A stretch of DNA of 64,000 nucleotides from Acidobacteriota bacterium (GTDB lineage Bacteria > Acidobacteriota > Blastocatellia > RBC074): positions 151,425 through 215,424 of the forward strand of contig JACPYM010000099.1 in NCBI GenBank assembly GCA_016196035.1. The letters run 5' to 3'. The notes below the pieces were generated by a model, which had not been told where the DNA came from, searched no databases, and saw nothing but the letters and a program-made list of their open reading frames with translations. Made by a program: the position numbers and the translations under genes. Below, one piece after another: positions 35,209 through 45,133 of this stretch (its first letter is position 1; each line of letters begins with the position of its first letter).

Positions 35209-35309
35209 GGTATGAACTCCTTATGAGGTGAAACGGGCGGGATTGTACTTTATGGGCGATGAGGCGCAAACCCGGCTCAAGGTTGCGGTGGGCGGCGGGC
35301 GCATCAGCG

Positions 35310-35442
35310 CATGGAGTTCAGGCTGATGGCTTTTGAAAATAGGTTTAACAAAACGTACTGCCAAGGGTAAGGCAGGTTAATAACCTGCCTTACCGACTTC
35401 TGTTAAATCAATTTTTCAAAAGCCATCAGCCTGAACTCCATG
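35310..35442. repeat. Nested inverted repeat with GTAAGGCAGG core
   Basis: Outer arms of about 30 bp (35310-35340, CATGGAGTTCAGGCTGATGG onward, and 35412-35442), extended imperfectly by TTTAACA/TGTTAAA, enclose a perfect inner palindrome (35366-35379 and 35381-35394, GGTAAGGCAGGTTA). The inner core is the same type as in the elements at 2795-2835 and 34266-34302, but the outer arms are unrelated and no TA duplication is seen. Confidence 0.75.
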
Positions 35443-35492
35443 CTCTTTTGCTTGAGGTTGAAAAGAAGCGGCAGCCTTTGAACAGGCCGCGC

Positions 35493-36839
<1,347 letters not shown>

Positions 36840-36842
36840 TTA

Positions 36843-36944
36843 GTGGTTAGTGGTCAGTGGTCAGTGGTCAGTGGTCAGAAATCGCTCGCTGGCTCGTCGC
36901 CTTGCGAGAAACCACTGACCACTGACCACTGACCACTGACCACT
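36843..36944. repeat. Inverted array of 7-bp direct repeats
   Basis: About five copies of GTGGTCA (36843-36878) face five copies of TGACCAC (36911-36944) across a 32-bp loop that itself pairs (GCTCGC/GCGAG). It combines direct and inverted repetition and ends exactly at the TonB receptor stop codon. Slippage could change copy number in the arms. Confidence 0.75.
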
Positions 36945-39900
36945 TCAAAATACATATTTCAACGCAAACTGAATCTGCCGCGCATTAAAGAGCGTCTCGG
37001 TCGAACGTCCAAAGCTGGGGGCTTCGAGCACGCGCACCGGAATTGCAAAGTGCGTCCGGTTCCAGAGATTGAACGCTTCGACGCGGAAGACGAGCGATTG
37101 TCCTTCGCGCAGCCGGAAATTTTTGAAAACAGCCAGATCGGTTTTGAAGACGCCCGCCGCGCGGAACGTGTTGCGCCCAATGCGCCCGTTCTGCCCCAAG
37201 CCGGCCAATAACGTGACCGGGTTCGCCGTCAAAGCCAAGCGCTGCTGCCGGTCATCCAGCATCTGCAACCCGGTCAGCCGATCAAGGCGGTCGGTCAAAT
37301 TGCCATCCAGGTTGATGTCGTAACTGCTGTTGACCGTGAACGGCTGGCCCGTTTGATACGCGGACAATGAAGCGAATTGCCAATTGCCGAACAGCACGCC
37401 TGTCACGCCTTTGCTGTCGTTGAAATAATGCAGCAACGGTACATTGCCCACGGCGCTCCAGACAAAGCGGTGGCGCACATCGAAGTTCGCGCTGGCACGC
37501 TCGGCCAACAGATTGCGATCATCCTGCGGCAAAGCAAAGGCACCCGCCACATCGAATACGTCCGACACATCGTCTATGGCATGCGACCAGGTATAGGCCG
37601 CCGTGAATTGGAAGCCCTGCGCGTAGCGTTTGGTCAGACTCGCCTGCAACGAATGGTAGTTGGACGCGGCGGTCGAATCGAAAATCGTATAGGCACCCAG
37701 TTGGGCATTGGGCCGGGTCGGGCGCGGCGAATTCAAATCGCCCAGCGGCGGCAGCGCCAGCGTCAAGCGGGGATTTGGTAGCAATCCCAAAATATCGAAG
37801 GGGATATTGATTGAATTCGGGCCGCCGTTTGGGGTGCGGAACCGCGTCAGCTTGACGCCCTTGGTGCCAACGTAGGCGAGATTGACCAAAAGGTTGTTAG
37901 ACAACTCGCGCTCAAATTGCAGGTTGTATTGCAGCGTGTATGGCGAGCGCAAATTCTTGTCCGGCAAAGTAAACGCCAAGCCGCCACCCGAAGGCCGAAT
38001 ATCAGGATTGGCCGCAGCAGGGTCGAAAAGCAATCCCAACAATTGCTGCACAACGCCATTCGGCACGCGGATGGCGTTGAGTTGGCCTGCCCCGATGATT
38101 GAGGTTTCAACCGTGGCGTTGGCGTTTTGAATGCCGATATTGACAAAGCGCGGGTTGAACAATCCATAGGTGCCGCCCAGCGGCGTCCAGAAACGCGCTT
38201 GCGCATAGCCGAACGTGTTGGCATCAATGTTGACCGGGATAAATGTGGGGAAAACGTTGCGTGACTGGCTAACCACACTGCCCAGATTCAAATCGTAGTA
38301 GACGCCAAAGCCCGCGCGCACCACCGTCTTTCCGGCTTGCGTTTTGCTATGCGCGAGCGGATCCCAAGCCAGGCCGAAACGCGGCGCGACGTTATTGAAG
38401 TCTGCCTCGTAAATATCCTGGCGATTGCCCAGCACGCGGCGGTAGGCGGCCAGCGTATTGTTGAGCGCGCCAGTCAAGACCGTCGGATCGTAAACACGTT
38501 GCGGGTTGGCATAGATATTGACGATGCGCAAATTCGGATCGTTGGCGGGCAATTGGTTCAAGGCAAAAGTTTGTTCGATGCGCTGGTTGATCTCGTTCGG
38601 CACGGTGTTGAGTTCATACCGCACACCAAAATCGAGTGTCAGCCCGCGCCTGGCGCGCCAGTTGTCGTTCAGGAAAAAATTCAATTGCCAGAAACGCAGC
38701 CCAATCGTCGAATCGGGGGTGTTTAACGCCAGCGCCTGGGTAATGTTGGAGGGTAAGCCCAGCGCGGCAAAATCTGTCCCGCTGAAAAAGCCTGGCGTAG
38801 GCCCATCTTGACTAATGTTGCGGGCGGGCGCTTGCGGAAAAAACGCGGTCAGGTCGGGTGCGCCACCAAACACGACCTGTGGACGGTAATTGCGATTGAG
38901 AAAACTGTTCAGTTGCGTGCGGCGCAAGTCAAAGCCGTATTTGAGCGTTTGCCTGCCGCTGGCTTGTGTCAGCGCGTCAGCAACCTGGATCGTGTTATTC
39001 GCGCGCGCTTGCGGAAAAAGATTAACGTCCGTGCCCAGCGGACTGAACGGTGCGACGATCAACTGTCCAACCGTGCCGAGCGCTTGATCCGTCACCGTTC
39101 CGGCGTCGCGCACATAATCCACAAAATTCGGCGCGACCAGCGGATTGACGTTGTTGAAGGTGTAACCCGTATTTAACAGGAAGCCTTCTTTGGGCGCATA
39201 AAACGAAGGGCGCAATGCGGCGTCGCGCTTTTCAGTAAAGCGCAACCGCGTGCGCCCATAACTGGCCCGCAACTGATTGGACAGCGTGGTGGACAATTCC
39301 GAATTCAAAAAGAGCGAGACGTTCTGCGTGCCTACACGCGGGATCAGGCTGGCATAAATCGCCCCACCCACGGCGGGCACGATGCGTTCATCGTTGGTGA
39401 AGTTATACCGCGCTGTTGCCGTGTACTCTTTCCCCCAGGCGCTGAAACTATGATCCACTTTGGCTGAGAAGATCGTCCCGACGCCATCTGCCGGCAAGAC
39501 TTGCGTGAACGTGTTTTCGCCGTAAGGGCCAAGCGGATTATTCGGCAACGGGAACAGTGAGAAAACCGAATCGCCCACCGGCGAGGTCGGGAAATACACA
39601 TCCCGATTGTTCACCACAAAGCCGGACGCGCCAAAACCCAGAAACCCCCGCTGATTGACGTTGGGGACTGAAAAATGATGCTCCTGGCGCGCTTTCACAT
39701 CCTGGCGCTCATACGAGCCAAAAAAGAACGTCTTATCTTTGTGCAGCGGGAAGCCAATCGCTCCGCCGCCCAGGTTACGCTGGAACTGATCCTCACCCAG
39801 CGAAGGATTCGGTCGCACGATGGGAATCGGCCCTTCGTTGGGATTGGTGCTATTCCGAATTGTAACCGGTATCCGGCGGCACGGATTGCCACAGTCGGGT

Positions 39901-40976
39901 TGGCCGTTGGTGTAGTCCCGAATGGCGCGCGCGGTAAGCGCGAAGCTGGGCGCCTTGTCCGAACTGTAATCGAAAAAATTCCGCGCGTTGAGCGCATTGT
40001 GATTGAAGAAATCGTAAAGCGTCCCGTGCACCTTGTTCGTGCCCGAACGCGAAACGGCGTTGACCTGCGACCCGCTGCTGCGCCCGGCTTCAGCGTCCCA
40101 CAGTGAAGTGACGATCTGTATTTCTTTGACGCTCTCGATGCTTTGCGGCACCAGCGCGGTGAAGCCCTGACGGCGCACGCCCACGTCTTCGTCGTTGTTG
40201 TCCGAACCGTCCACCGTGAAGTTGTTGGAGCGCGCGCGCTGCCCATTCACGGCGAATTGCCCGGCGGTGCCGATGCCTGCGCCGATGCCGGGGCCGGCGA
40301 CGCCCGCGACTTGGGGCGGCGAGGCTACGCCTGCGGCCAGCGTCGCCAAGACGTCAAAGGTACGGCTATCGGCCAGCGGCAGCGCCAGCAATTGGCTTTC
40401 GTCCGCGTTGGAACGGCGTGCGGCATCTGTTTGATTGGTGAGCTGCCCGGTTGAACCCAGCGCGGCAGGATTGGTCGTCGCAGCGGGTGTCGGTGCGGGC
40501 GTCGGGGTCGGAGGTTGTACGGCAACCACCGGCGGTGTTGCACCCACTGGCTCCAAGATAATGTCCGGTACAATCACACGCACTTGATTGAGATTGACCT
40601 TGACGGGCGGCGTACCCGCTTTCACCACAAACCCGGACTTCTCGGCTTCAATCCGGTATTTGCCGACCGGTAATAATGGAATTGAATAAAAGCCAGCCTC
40701 ATTCGTGCGCCTGCTACGCGGATTTCCAGTTTCTTCGTTGATGGCGCGCACGACCACGTCAGGAACACCCGGCCCATTCTCACTTGACAGCACTTTGCCT
40801 TCTAACGTGCCCGTGATCGTATCAATCGTGGCAACCAGCGTGACGCCGCGACGGGCCTCCGGTTCAAGCGAATTGATGGCAGCCGCGCGCATCGGCCACG
40901 CCGTTTGCGCAACCAAAAGCGCGCACGCCAAAAACACCCGGCCAGAGTCTGGTAAAGATTGAACGAGCCACTGCAT
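36945..40976 (-). CDS. Oar-like TonB-dependent receptor with carboxypeptidase regulatory domain
   Basis: This is a 1,343-residue outer-membrane protein. A signal peptide (FLACALLVAQTAWPMRAAA) is followed by a CarboxypepD_reg beta-sandwich (about 50-145, GVPDVVVRAINEETGNPRSR), a Pro/Thr/Ala linker, the plug (QFAVNGQRARSNNFTVDGSD) and a 22-strand-type barrel ending in the aromatic LKYVF. It matches the Oar group that is expanded in Acidobacteria and would import large substrates such as oligosaccharides or peptides with TonB energy. No TonB box is obvious in the N-terminal linker. It is isolated, with no adjacent SusD-like or transporter gene. Confidence 0.95.
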   Translation of the reverse strand: MQWLVQSLPDSGRVFLACALLVAQTAWPMRAAAINSLEPEARRGVTLVATIDTITGTLEGKVLSSENGPGVPDVVVRAINEETGNPRSRRTNEAGFYSIPLLPVGKYRIEAEKSGFVVKAGTPPVKVNLNQVRVIVPDIILEPVGATPPVVAVQPPTPTPAPTPAATTNPAALGSTGQLTNQTDAARRSNADESQLLALPLADSRTFDVLATLAAGVASPPQVAGVAGPGIGAGIGTAGQFAVNGQRARSNNFTVDGSDNNDEDVGVRRQGFTALVPQSIESVKEIQIVTSLWDAEAGRSSGSQVNAVSRSGTNKVHGTLYDFFNHNALNARNFFDYSSDKAPSFALTARAIRDYTNGQPDCGNPCRRIPVTIRNSTNPNEGPIPIVRPNPSLGEDQFQRNLGGGAIGFPLHKDKTFFFGSYERQDVKARQEHHFSVPNVNQRGFLGFGASGFVVNNRDVYFPTSPVGDSVFSLFPLPNNPLGPYGENTFTQVLPADGVGTIFSAKVDHSFSAWGKEYTATARYNFTNDERIVPAVGGAIYASLIPRVGTQNVSLFLNSELSTTLSNQLRASYGRTRLRFTEKRDAALRPSFYAPKEGFLLNTGYTFNNVNPLVAPNFVDYVRDAGTVTDQALGTVGQLIVAPFSPLGTDVNLFPQARANNTIQVADALTQASGRQTLKYGFDLRRTQLNSFLNRNYRPQVVFGGAPDLTAFFPQAPARNISQDGPTPGFFSGTDFAALGLPSNITQALALNTPDSTIGLRFWQLNFFLNDNWRARRGLTLDFGVRYELNTVPNEINQRIEQTFALNQLPANDPNLRIVNIYANPQRVYDPTVLTGALNNTLAAYRRVLGNRQDIYEADFNNVAPRFGLAWDPLAHSKTQAGKTVVRAGFGVYYDLNLGSVVSQSRNVFPTFIPVNIDANTFGYAQARFWTPLGGTYGLFNPRFVNIGIQNANATVETSIIGAGQLNAIRVPNGVVQQLLGLLFDPAAANPDIRPSGGGLAFTLPDKNLRSPYTLQYNLQFERELSNNLLVNLAYVGTKGVKLTRFRTPNGGPNSINIPFDILGLLPNPRLTLALPPLGDLNSPRPTRPNAQLGAYTIFDSTAASNYHSLQASLTKRYAQGFQFTAAYTWSHAIDDVSDVFDVAGAFALPQDDRNLLAERASANFDVRHRFVWSAVGNVPLLHYFNDSKGVTGVLFGNWQFASLSAYQTGQPFTVNSSYDINLDGNLTDRLDRLTGLQMLDDRQQRLALTANPVTLLAGLGQNGRIGRNTFRAAGVFKTDLAVFKNFRLREGQSLVFRVEAFNLWNRTHFAIPVRVLEAPSFGRSTETLFNARQIQFALKYVF

Positions 40977-41262
40977 ACTGCGTTACTCCACAATGCTGCC
41001 CAAGAGGACGATGAAGAATGAATGAACGTTCGGATTGCGACCCGGGACTTGCCAGCAGGACTAAGTTGATGATCGCGGCGGCCTCATTTCGCCCGTGGCC
41101 GCAGCGTTGCTGTGTGTGTCAGCCGTTGAAGTAGCGGCTATCTTATCCGGCTCGTGAGCGATGTCAACCGACCGCCTGTGACCGCTAGGCAAAGCCGTGA
41201 GTGTCATTTATCATCCGCCCGTCGCCTCACAAACAAGCAACTTCGTTCAACCCGCTCAAACT

Positions 41263-41979
41263 ATGGAAACCATCGTCACCGTCAGTCGCTTCCTGCCGAT
41301 CCTTTCGACCATTATTTCCGCCTGTTTCGCCTGGGTCATCTTTGCGCGCTATCGCCGCAAGCCCGAAGCCTTTCAATTATTGTGGTGGGGCATCGGCGTT
41401 GTGACCTACGGCGCGGGCACGCTGATCGAATCGTGGAATACGCTATTTGGCTGGTCAGCGCCGCTCTTCAAAGCCTGGTACATCGCGGGCGCCTTGCTGG
41501 GTGGCGCGCCGTTGGCTATCGGTTCGATTTATCTATTGCACGGCAAACGCGCGGGACACATCGCCGTAACGGTGCTGCTGTTGGTGGTCGGCATCACATC
41601 TGTTTTCGTCATCCTCTCGCCCATTCGCTACGAATTGGTTGACCCGCATTTGCTGAGCAGCAAGGTGCTGGCCTGGCAGGGCATCCGGCGCGTTTCGCCG
41701 TTTTTGAATACGGCGGCCTTTCTGTTTCTGGTCGGGGGCGCGGCCGCTTCCGCCGTGCGCTTTTTCAGCGATCCAGCGACACGCAATGTTTCGATTGGCA
41801 ACATCTTCATCGCCAGCGGCGCGCTCTTGCCCGGCATTGGCGGGATGGGCAGCCGCATGGGCCACACGGAATTGCTTTATATCGGCGAATTCATCGGCGT
41901 GATTCTGATTTGGCTGGGCTACAACTCCTGTTTGAAGCCGCTGCCGGATACAAACGTCGGGGCTGTGGTCGAAGCGTAA
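41263..41979 (+). CDS. Multi-pass membrane protein of unknown function
   Basis: This is about 238 residues with seven predicted hydrophobic helices (for example FLPILSTIISACFAWVIFAR, then HIAVTVLLLVVGITSVFVIL) and short loops, and no recognised enzyme motif. A GTG at 41197 is also possible; the ATG at 41263 starts just before the first helix, but neither has a clear ribosome-binding site. Its last 61 bases overlap, tail to tail, the 3' end of the glutathionylspermidine-synthase-like gene. Function is unknown. Confidence 0.7.
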   Translation: METIVTVSRFLPILSTIISACFAWVIFARYRRKPEAFQLLWWGIGVVTYGAGTLIESWNTLFGWSAPLFKAWYIAGALLGGAPLAIGSIYLLHGKRAGHIAVTVLLLVVGITSVFVILSPIRYELVDPHLLSSKVLAWQGIRRVSPFLNTAAFLFLVGGAAASAVRFFSDPATRNVSIGNIFIASGALLPGIGGMGSRMGHTELLYIGEFIGVILIWLGYNSCLKPLPDTNVGAVVEA

Positions 41980-43193
41980 TCAGTCGCGCGTTGCGACAAG
42001 CGCGTGAACAGACCGGCGGCGCGTCCGCCCAGCAAATACACGCCGTAATTCGGCAGCAAGGGTGTCACGGCGTCGAGTGGCGCGACTTCAAAATAACGCT
42101 GTGCGACCCAGTGCTTTTGAATGGCGGACGTCAGCGCCAAGCGCCAATCCGCCGGCTTGACGAAGGGGCCGACCACGACCGAATCGCCCTCGCAACCGTA
42201 AGCCGATTTCAACACCCATTCCTCGCGCGGCAAGTGCTCAGTATCAAGCGTCGCCAACCGCCGGGTTTCAGGAAGGTGTTCGACGATCCAGGCGCGCGCT
42301 TGCGCAGAAAACAATTCCTGCCGCTCCCACATCAACGCCATGCTTAACTTGTTTTGCGTCACCACCGCGCCAAAGGGATTCACCACAGTGACGCGGCCTT
42401 CGTTTTCGGCTGCGAGCAGCAACAACAATTCGCGCGCCAGCGGGTCAGGGTCGGGATAGGGCGTCTGGTTGTCCCAGATCGTTTCGCGTTCGCCCCACCA
42501 GTCGGTTTTGTAATGCCGCAAGATCAAATCTACCGGTTGGCCCAGCACCGTTACACGCCGCTCAGCATTGAGTCCGAGGTTATACGGCGAACCCAAGACG
42601 ACCGTGCAACCGCGCGCTTCTAGCCAGCGGCGATACAACGCGATCATGCTCAAGTCTTCGGGCATGTCGGTGGGATAGATAATCGCGACTGCGGGAGAGA
42701 GAGGAAGAGGGGGAGGGAGGGAGACAAGACTGGCCTGCATCATTTGCCAGAAATGCTCGGCGAAATTCGCATTCGGATCAGTCGTGTTTGGATGATACGG
42801 ATGCAGCAACTGATTGAGCAACACCGTTTCGGCTTCGCCCGACGGCGTGTCGGAGTTGAGTTCGCACGCCTGAATGCGGCCATCGTTGCAAACAAACAAA
42901 TCCACCCGGGCAATGCCGTGCCAGCGCCCTTCGCTGGCGAGCCACATCATTTTCTGAAAGGGAGTCAGGCCAAAGAAATCATCAAGCAATTCAGGCTGCG
43001 CCAGCACAATCTCGGCGAGTTCGTGATAGATGTGCGTGACGCGCTCGGCGGCGATGTAAAGCGCCTGCAACCGTTCCGGCGTGAGAATGACAGCTTGCAA
43101 GCGGAAGCGTTCGCGGCCATTCAGCCAGGGGTCAGACAGAATGCCGGTGGCGTAAAGTTGCCGCGCAAATTCGCCATAGGTGGGCAGAGTCAT
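41919..43193 (-). CDS. Glutathionylspermidine-synthase-like ATP-grasp protein
   Basis: This is a 424-residue protein of the glutathionylspermidine synthase C-terminal/pre-ATP-grasp family, which forms amide bonds between an acid and an amine using ATP. Signatures are GIARVDLFVCNDGRIQACEL, NSDTPSGE, and the ATP-binding loop WVLKSAYGCEGDSVVVGPF. It lacks the amidase domain of the bifunctional enzyme. It is the last gene of the unit 44828-41919, with its start directly abutting the stop of the aspartic-protease gene. Substrate is unknown. Confidence 0.86.
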   Translation of the reverse strand: MTLPTYGEFARQLYATGILSDPWLNGRERFRLQAVILTPERLQALYIAAERVTHIYHELAEIVLAQPELLDDFFGLTPFQKMMWLASEGRWHGIARVDLFVCNDGRIQACELNSDTPSGEAETVLLNQLLHPYHPNTTDPNANFAEHFWQMMQASLVSLPPPLPLSPAVAIIYPTDMPEDLSMIALYRRWLEARGCTVVLGSPYNLGLNAERRVTVLGQPVDLILRHYKTDWWGERETIWDNQTPYPDPDPLARELLLLLAAENEGRVTVVNPFGAVVTQNKLSMALMWERQELFSAQARAWIVEHLPETRRLATLDTEHLPREEWVLKSAYGCEGDSVVVGPFVKPADWRLALTSAIQKHWVAQRYFEVAPLDAVTPLLPNYGVYLLGGRAAGLFTRLSQRATDYASTTAPTFVSGSGFKQEL

Positions 43194-43613
43194 TTACTTG
43201 AGATGTTTTTTGGCGATGTATGGATTTTCAGGATTGACGATCAATTGCTGGCGCTTCGGATCAACCAAGACATCCATATCTTCCATTGGAATACTACCGA
43301 GCAATACCTCTGTGTCGCCGGGCAAGACCATTGCGCGCACAGTTGTTGCACGATTGGCGAAACGCACATCCACGGGGCCGACGATTTCCAACATGACGTG
43401 CGAACCATCTGCCAACTCAGCCTCTTGTTTATCGAGTACGGGCAAACCGAGTTGTGCTTTCAGATGATCATTGACAGCCAACATGTATGCGCCACTATCC
43501 ACGAGGGCGGAAACCTTCGCGCGCCGCACCTCTTTCTCCTTCAGATATCCGCGCCGAAGCAACGCCAAGTCATCCGAACTGATCAATTCAATTTCAGCGT
43601 AGGTCAATCCCAT
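43194..43613 (-). CDS. Clan AA retropepsin-like aspartic protease
   Basis: This is 139 residues with the single-domain retropepsin motif VSALVDSGAYMLAVND (catalytic Asp in DSGA), a flap-like segment (EAELADGSHVMLEIVGPVDV) and the closing VLLGSIPMEDMDVLVDPK. Such small aspartic proteases work as homodimers. There is no signal peptide. About 70 percent of residues match the paralogue at 44406-44828 by eye. It is in an operon with an exported methyltransferase and the ATP-grasp gene; substrate unknown. Confidence 0.88.
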   Translation of the reverse strand: MGLTYAEIELISSDDLALLRRGYLKEKEVRRAKVSALVDSGAYMLAVNDHLKAQLGLPVLDKQEAELADGSHVMLEIVGPVDVRFANRATTVRAMVLPGDTEVLLGSIPMEDMDVLVDPKRQQLIVNPENPYIAKKHLK

Positions 43614-43641
43614 ATCAGACTCCTTTCACGGTCAATCATTG

Positions 43642-44409
43642 TCACGGTTTCTCAAACACCAGGAAATGCTGTTGCGGCAAAAATTCTTTCGTCTCTTTCC
43701 AGCGCAGCCCGACGAATTCCATCTCTTTGCGCGCTTGCTGGACGGTCATCTTGTGCGTGCGTTTGATCTGGACTTCGGGGTCTTCGCCGCGATATTCGAT
43801 TTGAATGACGCGCCCGCCGGGTTTCAGCGCCTTGACGATGCTTTGCATCATCTCATAGGGGTAGGCGAACTCGTGATAAACATCCACCAAAAGCACGACG
43901 TCTACGGCATTGTCCGGCAGCTTCACGTCCTGCTCTGTGCTGCGAATTGCCACGACGTTGCCGGCTTTGAGCTTGGCTTTACGCTCTTCGATGACGTCGA
44001 GCATCTCGCGTTGAATGTCCACGGCAAAAACTTTGCCTTGCGAGACAACGCGGCTGAGGCGAAACGAAAAATAGCCCGTGCCCGCGCCGACATCGGCGAC
44101 CACGTCGGCGGGCTTGAGTTTCATCTGTTCAACGACCTGGTCAGGTTGCTCTTCTTCGACACGTGCGGGCCGTTCCAGCCAGCTTGCGCCCGCGTAACCC
44201 ATCACGTGCGCAATCTCGCGGCCCTGATAAAACTTGCCGGTGCCTTCGGGGTCGTGGTCGCGGCGGGTTTCGTAAATGGGCGGCTGGCCAGATGGGATGG
44301 ACTGAGTGAACTGCGCGGACTTATCCGCCCGCAGTGCCTGCGCCTGTGAACACGCCAGCAAGGGGAGCAGCAGCGCGAGAATATGGAGTTTCTTCATAAC
44401 GGCTTTCAC
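43642..44409 (-). CDS. Class I SAM methyltransferase with lipoprotein signal peptide
   Basis: This is 255 residues. The N-terminus carries a lipobox-type signal (LHILALLLPLLACSQAQA), then a class I methyltransferase core with SAM motif VADVGAGTGYFSF, FAVDIQREMLDVI and VDVVLLVDVYHEF. An exported SAM enzyme is unexpected since SAM is cytoplasmic, yet this family recurs in Acidobacteria and Planctomycetes. It overlaps the upstream protease gene by four bases (44406-44409) and lies between two retropepsin-like genes. Target is unknown. Confidence 0.87.
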   Translation of the reverse strand: MKAVMKKLHILALLLPLLACSQAQALRADKSAQFTQSIPSGQPPIYETRRDHDPEGTGKFYQGREIAHVMGYAGASWLERPARVEEEQPDQVVEQMKLKPADVVADVGAGTGYFSFRLSRVVSQGKVFAVDIQREMLDVIEERKAKLKAGNVVAIRSTEQDVKLPDNAVDVVLLVDVYHEFAYPYEMMQSIVKALKPGGRVIQIEYRGEDPEVQIKRTHKMTVQQARKEMEFVGLRWKETKEFLPQQHFLVFEKP

Positions 44410-44828
44410 TTGAGCGGCTTCTTGGCAAAGTAGGGGTTTTCAGGATTGACGATCAATTGCTGGCGCTTCGGATCAATCAACACATCCATATCTTCCATCG
44501 GGATGCTGCCCAACAGAACTTCCGCATCGCCCGGCAGCACCATTGCATCAACGCTGGTACGGCGATTTTCAAAGCGCACCTCGATTGGCCCGACAATCTC
44601 TAAGTTGACTTTTGACCCGTCCGCCAACTCCGCAATCTGATTGTCAATCACCGGCAAATCAAGCTGCGTTTTAATCTGATCATTGACCGCCAGCATGTAT
44701 GCGCCGCTATCCACCAACGCCTGGACCTTTGTGCGTTTGATTTTGTCTTCCGGCAAATAACCCCGGCGATGCAGCACCAAATCATCAACACTGATCAATT
44801 CAATTTCCGCGCGGATTAAACCCATCAC
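44406..44828 (-). CDS. Clan AA retropepsin-like aspartic protease (paralogue)
   Basis: This is a 140-residue paralogue of 43194-43613: VQALVDSGAYMLAVNDQIKT, DNQIAELADGSKVNLEIVGP and the near-identical VLLGSIPMEDMDVLIDPK. The catalytic DSGA is intact. It is the first gene of the operon, and its 3' end overlaps the methyltransferase start by four bases. The pair probably arose by duplication around the methyltransferase gene. Confidence 0.88.
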   Translation of the reverse strand: MMGLIRAEIELISVDDLVLHRRGYLPEDKIKRTKVQALVDSGAYMLAVNDQIKTQLDLPVIDNQIAELADGSKVNLEIVGPIEVRFENRRTSVDAMVLPGDAEVLLGSIPMEDMDVLIDPKRQQLIVNPENPYFAKKPLK

Positions 44829-44900
44829 TTGTGATCTCCTTATCTTGCATTATCCCTTAACCGGGTTTGAACGCATACCATGTCCGCCCCTTTGCCCATC

Positions 44901-45040
44901 CCTGGGAGCGCCAGCATCCTTGCTGGCTATGAATAGAAGCCGCGTAGCGTTCCTTGACCGGCTCTTCCCCTACAACAATACGTGGAAAAGGAAGGCTGCG
45001 CCGCTTCTTCCCGGCCAGCAGGGATGCTGGCGCTCCCAGG
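44901..45040. repeat. Long nested inverted repeat
   Basis: Arms of 27 bp with one mismatch (44901-44927, CCTGGGAGCGCCAGCATCCT onward, and 45014-45040) extend inward through GAAGCCGCGTAGC and its weaker mirror. It occupies most of the 305-bp gap between the protease operon and the SEFIR gene, and no gene is visible there. Confidence 0.75.
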
Positions 45041-45133
45041 CTGGGAAAATTTCCTGCGCCGAAGCGGCGCAGGGGGCTGGTGCATACGCACCTGCGCTTC
45101 GCGCACCGCCCCAAGAACAGTGACCAGAGCAGG

